64,000 nt of DNA from CAXBNB01 sp040151475 (GTDB taxonomy: Bacteria > Bacteroidota > Bacteroidia > Cytophagales > Cyclobacteriaceae). Where the stretch lies: contig NZ_JBDKWG010000147.1 in NCBI RefSeq assembly GCF_040151475.1, forward strand, positions 1-64,000, read 5' to 3'. A program made the translations under genes and the position numbers. Below, piece after piece: positions 43,283-52,100 of this stretch (position 1 is the stretch's first letter; each line of letters begins with the position of its first letter). Below the pieces are notes generated by a model that was not told the DNA's origin, ran no database searches, and saw only the letters and a list, made by a program, of their open reading frames with translations.

Positions 43283-44194
43283 TTAGACGGCTACTGCACT
43301 AACATTCGTAGCAACTACCTCTGAAGACTCAAATTCTCTTTCTTGTCTGGCAAGTCTCATAGAATCAGTTCTCAGGCTTGGTATAAAAAGCCCCAATATA
43401 TAAACCCTGAACAAATACCAGAACATATACTTTTCTTTCAAATTGTCATCGATAAGGTGTTCAATCTTTTTATGAGCTGCCGGAGTTTCACTCCAGTGCA
43501 ATCCTGATTGCATGTGATGAATGGTATGGTATCCGTTATTAAAAAGAAAGAAATTCAAAGGCCAGCCAACTATATTTCTGGAATGGTTGTACTTTGACTC
43601 TTCGTCAGCATGCACATGCTGTATATAATTGAATACAAGTACAACATTCAAAGAAACCTGCTGAGGGATAAACACATATATCAATGCTTTTTGCCAATCT
43701 ATAATAAAAGCTACTGCAATCCACGAAACAAGACATACAATCTGAAGTGTATAGAAAGTGAATTTTTCCCAATTTTTCCCATACTGTTCTTTATAATAAT
43801 TAAAGACAGCCTTTTGTTGAGCCATTCCACTTAATGTCGGGTAAATCAATAGTGTCCAAAGATTGTTTTTTTCAGAAACCATATATGTTTTAGTATAGTC
43901 AGGTTCCTTATTGTTATGACGATGATGGTTTGTATTGTGTGTTGGAATCCATGCAAAAGTGGGAAATCCATAAAATACAGTTATCCAACAACTATGAAAT
44001 TGATTCAAATATTTGTTTTTCCAAAGAGAAAGGTGGTTGTGATTGTGAGCAAATACAGAAAAACATACAGCAAAATACAGGTATGGAATGTATAGCCACC
44101 AAATAAATTCATTTGAATTCCAAAGGAAAAAAAAGAGAGCCGTTGATGCAATCATCCACAGTAGCGTCTTTAAGTCGGCTTTTTTTCTAAGCAT
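43283..44194 (-). CDS. Membrane fatty-acid desaturase
   Basis: A 303-residue di-iron desaturase with four hydrophobic segments. The three histidine boxes are HNHNH near residue 50, HNTNHHRHN near residue 85 and HTIHH near residue 220. Such enzymes introduce a double bond into acyl chains of membrane lipids and are often induced by cold. No electron-donor ferredoxin gene is adjacent. The regiochemistry cannot be told from sequence. Confidence 0.86.
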   Translation of the reverse strand: MLRKKADLKTLLWMIASTALFFFLWNSNEFIWWLYIPYLYFAVCFSVFAHNHNHLSLWKNKYLNQFHSCWITVFYGFPTFAWIPTHNTNHHRHNNKEPDYTKTYMVSEKNNLWTLLIYPTLSGMAQQKAVFNYYKEQYGKNWEKFTFYTLQIVCLVSWIAVAFIIDWQKALIYVFIPQQVSLNVVLVFNYIQHVHADEESKYNHSRNIVGWPLNFFLFNNGYHTIHHMQSGLHWSETPAAHKKIEHLIDDNLKEKYMFWYLFRVYILGLFIPSLRTDSMRLARQEREFESSEVVATNVSAVAV

Positions 44195-44564
44195 AGAGTT
44201 AGGTTGTTTAGGTAATCTCCAAATGTACGTAAAATTTACAACAACCTTTTACTGAAATGGATGCACTCCTGAATAAAGAAGTATTTCTACTTCATTTTTT
44301 TATCAAAAATTCAATGAAACACCAGTTTTAACGAAAATTCTTTACTTTTAATTTTATTATTAAAATCTGGTTTGAGTACCTGATTTACCAGTTTCAACCT
44401 GATTTTTTTATATAAAAATTGACAACAAAAACGAATGGGTATCTGATCACCGACAATAAATCTGGATTAAAAAACTCCCACGAAAGAATGAAACTTCACT
44501 TATCAAATAACACAATGTAAAGTTTGACTGCTATTATAGATTTTAACTTCATTTTTTATAAACA
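44195..44564. other. 370-base divergent intergenic region
   Basis: AT-rich spacer between the desaturase and metallophosphoesterase starts. It should hold both promoters, but no box pair with correct spacing could be assigned, and no RNA gene or repeat was recognised. Confidence 0.5.
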
Positions 44565-45362
44565 ATGAAATCCTTTCATTACTTGTTAGTACTGATATTA
44601 ACCTTACTATTGTCCTGCAAGGATAAAACCCGGGAACCCTTCTCGTTTGTACAAATGTGTGACACACAACTGGGTATGGGAGGTTACGAGCATGACAAGA
44701 AAGCATTTGAGCAGGCTGTCAGGCAAATCAATATACTTGCACCTGATTTTGTGGTCATTTGCGGAGACCTGGTCAACAATGCCAACGATAGTTCTTTCAA
44801 TGATTTTAATTTTATAAAAAATGGATTCAATATGCCCTGTTATTGCGCTCCCGGCAATCACGACGTAGAAAATACACCAAGCGATTCGAGCTTAACGAAA
44901 TATCGGAACGCCATTGGAGATGATTACTTTGACTTTCAAAACAAAGGGTACTCATTTCTGGTATGCAATACTCAGCTATGGAAAGTACCCACAGGTACAG
45001 AATCTGAAAAGCACGACAAATGGTTTAAAGACAAACTGGAAGAGTTTAGCAAAAAACAAAAGCCTGTGTTTGTTATCGGTCACTTCCCTTTATATCTGGA
45101 AGAGCCTGAAGAAAAAGACCAGTATTTCAATTTACCCAAAGACAAAAGAAAAGAACTACTAAGCTTATTTGAGCAAAAAAATGTAAAAGCATATCTCTCT
45201 GGTCATACCCACAAAACCATCATCAACGAGTACAAAGGAATCCAATTGGTGAGCGGAGAAGTAACCAGCAAAAACTTTGACAAAAGACCTTTGGGATTCA
45301 GGATATGGACAGTTTCTGAAGACAGTATTCATCACAAATTTGTCCCGTTAGAAAACAAATAG
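44565..45362 (+). CDS. Calcineurin-like metallophosphoesterase lipoprotein
   Basis: A 265-residue phosphoesterase with signal peptide and lipobox (LLSC, about Cys18). The metal motifs are CDTQLG, VICGDLVNN, PGNHDVE, GHFPL and SGHTHK; the first motif has DTQ in place of the more common DxH, as in some extracellular family members. It should hydrolyse phosphoesters or phosphoanhydrides at the periplasmic face. It is convergent with the following membrane-protein gene, with 14 bases between the stops. Confidence 0.88.
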   Translation: MKSFHYLLVLILTLLLSCKDKTREPFSFVQMCDTQLGMGGYEHDKKAFEQAVRQINILAPDFVVICGDLVNNANDSSFNDFNFIKNGFNMPCYCAPGNHDVENTPSDSSLTKYRNAIGDDYFDFQNKGYSFLVCNTQLWKVPTGTESEKHDKWFKDKLEEFSKKQKPVFVIGHFPLYLEEPEEKDQYFNLPKDKRKELLSLFEQKNVKAYLSGHTHKTIINEYKGIQLVSGEVTSKNFDKRPLGFRIWTVSEDSIHHKFVPLENK

Positions 45363-45376
45363 TAAACTCAAAAAAA

Positions 45377-45940
45377 TCACAAAACGCTTTCTTCTGTTAC
45401 TATATAAATGATCCAGGCCGCCAATTGCAGACCAAGGAAAACAATATGAGTAGCTTTATTCCGAATGTTAAAAACGACAAACACAAGATAAGCAACCAAT
45501 AGTACAAATAACTGTATTTGCTCTGTAAGGGGAATATTTGTAATCAGAATGTTGTGCCAAATACTAACTACCACCGTCATTGCGCCAATAGAGTATAACC
45601 AACGCCATTGGTCTTCAAAATACAAGTCCATATCAGTATCGGAACTTCTGAGCCCAGTTGGAAAAAGCATCCTGGCCTGAATAAATAGCAAAATCGGAAA
45701 TATTAAAATACCAAAGACCAGTTGAAGCGTCCACACATCTATCACTTTGGAGTATTCATAGTTGATCCACCATTCCTGAATATGAAGAAAGAAAACGACG
45801 AATACATATATAGTATGAGGAATACTTAATTTAATAGCTTTCCAGTGTGAGACTATATCTGCTATACCCGTAAGTATTTGCGCAATACCCAATCCAAGAA
45901 TCAAAGAGGTGAGTACAACAACGTATTCAAATGGTTCCAT
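45377..45940 (-). CDS. Hypothetical polytopic membrane protein
   Basis: A 187-residue protein with five or six hydrophobic helices. No conserved motif was recognised beyond acidic residues in loops. It has no tight spacing to other genes on its strand. The regular helix pattern and the long open frame make it a real gene, but a function cannot be stated. Confidence 0.72.
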   Translation of the reverse strand: MEPFEYVVVLTSLILGLGIAQILTGIADIVSHWKAIKLSIPHTIYVFVVFFLHIQEWWINYEYSKVIDVWTLQLVFGILIFPILLFIQARMLFPTGLRSSDTDMDLYFEDQWRWLYSIGAMTVVVSIWHNILITNIPLTEQIQLFVLLVAYLVFVVFNIRNKATHIVFLGLQLAAWIIYIVTEESVL

Positions 45941-46114
45941 CTTGGAAAATTAATGAAGATTGACCAATCTTGATGTCTTACAAACAACATTTTAAGTTTC
46001 TAAAAAAATAACAAGCCACTGTTTATAACAATTTTATGCAGTATATTTAGGTATTACAACATTGTTATTTCTATGATATCCTGATTAAGAACGTTTATAT
46101 TCTAATTAAGCAAC

Positions 46115-47926
46115 ATGCCTCTGACAACCCGTTCCATTCTAAAATCAGACAAGGAAAATATTGTCAATAAAGCTTTGATTTTTGGATCAATCATCGCTTT
46201 CATTACTTATTTACTTAGTCTAAGCAATTTTTTTCTTTCCGGCTTTCAATTTTCCTTCATAACTGACCTGTTTTTTGTAGCTATTCTTATTATTACCACT
46301 TTCTATCGAAAAAAAATCAGTCTTGAGACAAAATCTTCCATAATAATATTAGGAATTATTTTCGTCATTCTTACAGATATATATGTTTGGGGATCATTAG
46401 CGGCCAACAAGGTTTTACTCATATTAATCCCGCTTTTCTCTTTCTTTTCTTTTTCAGTTAAAAAAACAATTATCATATACTGTTGTTGTCTCTTCTTCAT
46501 TGGAATCTTCGGTTCTTTGCACATCAGTGGTCATTTGGGGGCTGCTTCAGGGGATCCTAATACCGTTTTTTCCTGGCTAATTCATATCTTAATGATAGTT
46601 GCCGTATCTGTTACCCTGTTCCTGACGCTTATGTATATCAACTCTACGTATGAAGGCATGATAGCAGACCTTACCAGAAGCAATGCCAAAATCATGGAGA
46701 GTGAGCAAAATTACCATGAGATTTTCAATGCTACCAGTGACGCTATTGTCATATTTGACCTTCAGTGTGAAGTTGTTGATTACAACAATTCCCTGTTAAG
46801 TTTATATGGCATGTCGCATCTGGAAAATAAAGAGAGTCTTTCCAAACGACTTTTCGATTTTGACGATGAATTTAGTCATAGCTTATTTAAGACTGTTTTT
46901 AAAAAAACCAATAATCATAAAACAACCTCATCTGACTGGAAAATACGTAAAGATTCAGGTCAGGAACTATGGGTGTCTTTTACCCTAAAGCAAGTGAAAA
47001 TTGGAGCTAATGATCGAATCTTGGCAGTAATCAGCAATATCAACGACAAAAAAAATACCGCTCTTGAATTAGAAAAATATAAAGTTCATCTGGAATCTAT
47101 CATACAAGAACGTACTCAAAATCTGGAACAGGTCAACAATGACATTTCCAAACAAAAAAACGAGCTCAAGAACACATTGGGTCAACTTCAAAGCACTCAG
47201 GACAAGTTGATTCAATCTGAAAAAATGGCTTCATTGGGTCTGTTGACTTCCGGCATAGCTCATGAAATAAACAATCCATTGAATTATATCAAAGGTGGAA
47301 TTCATGGAATCTCTCTTCATATTAAGAATCAAAAAGGAGTAAAAGACAATGAAAATATTGAAGGCTTATTGAATGGAGTCAATGACGGTGTGAATCGAAT
47401 TGTAAAAATTATTAATAGCCTAAACCAATATGTACACACCAAAGACCAGTACCACGGAATCTGCAATTTGAATGTCATACTTGAGAATTGTCTTATTATT
47501 CTTAACAATGAAATTCTCTATAGAATTACCATTGAAAAACAGTTAGATCCATCTGTTCAGGGCTTCTTGGGAAATCCTGGAAAAATGAATCAGGCGTTTC
47601 TCAATATATTGACCAATGCCATCCAGGCTATTCCGGATGAAGGTAAAATATTTATTAAATCTGAAAAAATTGGAAACAATATAGTAATAACCTTTCAAGA
47701 CAATGGTGTTGGTATTCCGGAAGATATTTTACCCAAAATATCAGATCCTTTTTTCACAACAAAGGATGTAGGTGAAGGTTTAGGCCTTGGGTTGTTTACC
47801 GTTTACAATGTCATCAAAGAGCATGGAGGTAATATCTCATTCGAATCGAAAGTGGGATTAGGAACCACAATTACAATAATTCTACCTTATAAAAGACAAT
47901 TGGATACTGAAACTGTCAACACCTAG
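46115..47926 (+). CDS. PAS-domain sensor histidine kinase
   Basis: A 603-residue membrane sensor kinase: about five or six membrane helices (residues 20-180), a PAS domain (about 195-315), a coiled coil and a HisKA-type dimerisation helix with His383 in HEINNP. An ATPase domain with N box NAIQAI, G1 DNGVGIP and G2 GEGLGLGLF completes it. It autophosphorylates and passes phosphate to a response regulator. No regulator gene is next to it, so the partner is elsewhere; the orphan regulator at 12 kb is a possible but unproven partner. Confidence 0.92.
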   Translation: MPLTTRSILKSDKENIVNKALIFGSIIAFITYLLSLSNFFLSGFQFSFITDLFFVAILIITTFYRKKISLETKSSIIILGIIFVILTDIYVWGSLAANKVLLILIPLFSFFSFSVKKTIIIYCCCLFFIGIFGSLHISGHLGAASGDPNTVFSWLIHILMIVAVSVTLFLTLMYINSTYEGMIADLTRSNAKIMESEQNYHEIFNATSDAIVIFDLQCEVVDYNNSLLSLYGMSHLENKESLSKRLFDFDDEFSHSLFKTVFKKTNNHKTTSSDWKIRKDSGQELWVSFTLKQVKIGANDRILAVISNINDKKNTALELEKYKVHLESIIQERTQNLEQVNNDISKQKNELKNTLGQLQSTQDKLIQSEKMASLGLLTSGIAHEINNPLNYIKGGIHGISLHIKNQKGVKDNENIEGLLNGVNDGVNRIVKIINSLNQYVHTKDQYHGICNLNVILENCLIILNNEILYRITIEKQLDPSVQGFLGNPGKMNQAFLNILTNAIQAIPDEGKIFIKSEKIGNNIVITFQDNGVGIPEDILPKISDPFFTTKDVGEGLGLGLFTVYNVIKEHGGNISFESKVGLGTTITIILPYKRQLDTETVNT

Positions 47927-47943
47927 TTTCACCAGAGAATAAT

Positions 47944-48984
47944 TTAAAAGATAAAAGGAACAGGACACTTCAGTTCCCTCACTTCTCTTGAAGGCTTACG
48001 TGGGCTTCCTCCTTTGAAAGTATAAGTAATAGAAATCTCATGGGCTCCTCCGCTTCCAATACCTAACTTAGACAGGGTGTAATCAAAACTGTAACCCATT
48101 GTCATTTTATTTTTTGTCAATCCCATCATGAATATCACAGATTCGGTGTTCCCTCCTCCTCCCTCAGGAGACTTCACCGGGATTCCCCGATACCAAAGGC
48201 CAAAAATCACAGGAGACATAGTAAAATACATACCTAAATCCAGCTGATCAAAATCTCCCTGAGAACGGTAATTGAAAGTAGGAGACAGTGTTCTCTCTGC
48301 TCCAGATGCAGTTTTTCCTTTGCTCATAAAACCTGAACGAAGTGGTATCCTATACCCTCCATGTACTGATACTTTTCTGGGCAATGGGCTTTCACCATCC
48401 GTCACTGATTGATTAGGTTCTCTAATGTGATGTGCAGCAACACCTATCCACATACTCTTGGAATACCACATGCCACCCAAAGCCAAGTCCATGTAACTCA
48501 CTTTAAGTCCTGTATTAAATTGTTCGGCAGAATAAGGATTTATTTTTCCTGTATTATCAAACTGATCTCCAAATGTCAGTTTATCAAAATTTAAGTCGCG
48601 TGTGGTGTAAGAAACCTGAAAAGCAGGCCTGAAAACCCACTTGTAGTTCAGGTTAACCTGATAAGCATATTGAAGTCCTATTTCAGTTGAATTCAATCCT
48701 ACAAGCCCTTCTGTATCTTTAGTAACTATCAACCCGAGGCTACTGTTTTTTTCATCAAAATTGTAGTCTATATAAGCCGAAAAGGTTTCAAAATTTGCAG
48801 ATATAGAAGGCCATTGATTTCTATAATTCACACCTGCCCTACCCATCTGATTGATACCTGTCAAAGCAGGATTCAGAAAAAGTGGCGCAGCGTAATATTG
48901 AGAGAATTGAGGGTCTTGAGCCTTTAACTTGTTATCCACCAACAAAATGGATAAACAAAAAAATAATATGAGATTTTTACGCAT
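47944..48984 (-). CDS. PorP/SprF-family T9SS outer-membrane protein
   Basis: A 346-residue outer-membrane barrel of the PorP/SprF family. A signal peptide is followed by DPQFSQYYAAPLFLNPALTG, which is nearly invariant in the family, and later strands such as YNFDEKNSSLGLIV and ISITYTF. PorP/SprF proteins anchor type B cargo at the surface. The ATG at 48984 was preferred because the upstream in-frame ATG (49044) precedes 20 residues unlike a signal. It is divergent from the giant type B cargo gene (209 bases between starts), an arrangement that fits their joint use. Confidence 0.92.
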   Translation of the reverse strand: MRKNLILFFCLSILLVDNKLKAQDPQFSQYYAAPLFLNPALTGINQMGRAGVNYRNQWPSISANFETFSAYIDYNFDEKNSSLGLIVTKDTEGLVGLNSTEIGLQYAYQVNLNYKWVFRPAFQVSYTTRDLNFDKLTFGDQFDNTGKINPYSAEQFNTGLKVSYMDLALGGMWYSKSMWIGVAAHHIREPNQSVTDGESPLPRKVSVHGGYRIPLRSGFMSKGKTASGAERTLSPTFNYRSQGDFDQLDLGMYFTMSPVIFGLWYRGIPVKSPEGGGGNTESVIFMMGLTKNKMTMGYSFDYTLSKLGIGSGGAHEISITYTFKGGSPRKPSREVRELKCPVPFIF

Positions 48985-49193
48985 TGAGGTCAATTTCAAA
49001 ACTCCAAAATTAAAGTCGGTGCAAATTATACAATATTGTTTCAATTTAGAAATGATTTAAATTTTGTTGCCGGACAGGTATAGAAATTATTATTTTGAGC
49101 GTTTGTAATTTTAATTGAATTATTTTTAAGCCTCAATTTGTCCTGCTTTATTTTAAGCTACAGACAACTAGAGATTTTGTAACCCTTATAAGA

Positions 49194-52100
49194 ATGTTGA
49201 ACGACAGTATGAGTAAAAAATTAATTTTCAGCACTTTTTTTTTCATTGTGGGGTTTTCTCTTCAATATTCTCAGGGTCAAAACCTGGCAGAATACAATTG
49301 GCTTTTTGGTAACTCAGACAGGGCTATTCTATTTAACAAAGGCACCAATCAACCCAGACTAGACAGCATTCAATTTACCCCATTTGGAACCGGAGGAAGT
49401 GCCGTGATTTCTGATCCCCTTACAGGCGACCTTCTTTACTATTCCGATGGAAATAATGTGTATGACACCAATCATGAGCTTTTACCTAACGGAACTGGAT
49501 TAGAAGCAGATCCTACCATAAACAGAGCCGCTACAGTAATTCCATTTACTTTTATGGATGGGCGCTACCTCCTATTCACTAACCCCGGCAGTACTGGCTC
49601 TAACGAAATCTTATATTCTGTAGTGGATAAAAACCTGATGGGCAATGCCAATATAGGAATAGGAGAACCTGCCCGAGGAGACATTGCAGGTAAAAATCTT
49701 CCTACTGGATTGACCAATCCATCTGACGGAATGATCACCATAGAAGGTACTGCAACCAACCAACATTGGTTGATCACCAACGACAGAACGACATTTGAAT
49801 ATAAAGTACTTGAAGTAAACGACGGAATTCCCGACATTGCAGGAATTCAAACTTTCAACCTGAATACACCAAGTGTTCCCGGTTTTGTTGCTGCATCTTT
49901 CGCCTACAATCAAGATTCGTTGCTGCTGGCTGTAGCACCCAAAGATCAAAACAGAAATATTATTTTACTGGACTTTGATCCGGCAACAGGTGCCTTGGCA
50001 TTTAATTCTCAAATACTCAATAGTGGTAATACGGACTTTACATCAGAAGCAGTTTATGATTTAGAATGGTCTTCCAATGGGTCTAAACTTTACTTTTCAC
50101 GGCATGGAACTGCCGCTGGAAATAATGGCAACTTATATCAAGTGGCTTTAGATGATCCTTCTATGAGTGTGAATGCTGTGCTATCCAGTCCAGTATTTAG
50201 GAGTTATGGTGTGCAAAGAGGGCCTGATAGAAGGGTTTATCATTTGTACCAATTGACAAGCACTTCCAATATCGAAGTGGGGCGAATAAATCAGGCTGAC
50301 AGCATATTCAGTGCCGACAGTGCAAGGTTCAATGTTTTTTATGACAGCCTTGTTTTCGGAAATCAAAATTTCTCGGGACTCCAATTTCCAGCATTTCCAG
50401 CTCCTAACTTTGAAACTTTTGATTTAGTCGATTTTGTCTATGCGGGTAGTTGTACCGCATCACCAACTCATTTTTTTCCATTTGTTGACCCAACGCCACA
50501 ACGCTATTTCTGGGATTTTGGAGATGGCGAAAATTCAGATTCCCATAGCCCAATACATGCTTATCAGGCCGCAGGTGTATATCCTGTAACATTGACTGTC
50601 TTCTCTAACGGAGTGAGTGAATCTGTCACCAAAAATGTACCTATACTTCAAAATGACCTTGAAGTGGATTTAGGAGCTGACACCATAATATGTGCTGGCG
50701 AAACATTGCTGCTGGATGCAGGTACAGGAGGAGTATCTTATGCATGGAACACCTTAGAATCAACACAAACAATCACAATAGATACAACAGGTTACTACTG
50801 GGTATCGGTAGTCAGTCCTACGGGTTGTGTTGCTTATGACCAGATACAAGTGACCACTTATGGGGACGACACCCAGAAGAACAATCAATGGTATTTTGGT
50901 GAAATGGCAGGTATAGATTTCAATGATGGAGCGTCCCCCATAACGGACGAAAACCTCATGACCTCCCCTGTGGCGGCATCTTCTATATCAGATGCCAATG
51001 GAGAACTCCTGTTTTACACCAATGGCGTTTCGGTCTGGAACCGAGAGCATGAACTCATGGTAAATGGTAATGATATTGGTGGAGACAGTACGTCAGTACA
51101 GGGGGCAATGATCGTTCCCGTGCCGGGAGACAGTACCATTTTCTATGTATTTACAACAGATCCGGTCTGGGGAGATTATTCTTATGATGTAAAATACGCT
51201 ATGATCGACATCAAAAAAGATACAGCTCGTGGAGAAGTTATATTTAAAAACCAACCATTATATACCAACAGTACTGAGCGAATGACGGCCACAGCAGTTG
51301 GCAGTTCTGTGGTATGGTTGATCACTCATGAATATGGAAATAATGTATTCCGTGCATATCCCATTACTGAAGATGGTATTGGAGCAGCAGTAATATCCGC
51401 AGCAGGATCGGTTCATAAATTTAGTGAAGAAAGAAACGGGACAGCTTCCATGAAAGTAGATCCGGGAGGAAGACGGATTGCTGTGGCTTTACAGGATGAA
51501 ACAGACAATTTCGTGGAACTCTTTGCATTTACGGATTCCACAGGTATAGTGGATGATTTTATTCAATTAGACATTGAAGAACCCATCCCTTCACTGGCAT
51601 ACAGTGTCGAGTTTTCTTCGAGCCTACAACGCCTTTATGTTACCACTAATGGCAATAATTCCAAATTATTACAATATGATCTGGACAGCATCAATGCACC
51701 TACTGCTAAAGAAGACATTGAAGCCACCAAATTTGAATTAGCCACTTCATCGGAAGGTTTTGGAACCATCCAAACCGGACCTGACGGCATCATATATATG
51801 GCTGTAGAAAATTCGAATACTTTAGGTACCATCAATAACCCGAACGGAGATGACATGAATGCCTCCTTTGTCGAAACAGGGTTTGACCTGGCAGGAAGAA
51901 CCAGTCGATTGGGATTGCCTAATTTTATCCAAACCGTATCGAATCCACCCAATACACCGGGCATCTCTTATGACAATGCATGCCATGGACAAGAAACAAT
52001 TTTTACTGCCAGCACTACTTCAATGATCGATGAAGTAAGGTGGACCTTTGGTGATGGCACATTCTCTGATTCCACCACAGTCCATCATACTTACAATGAA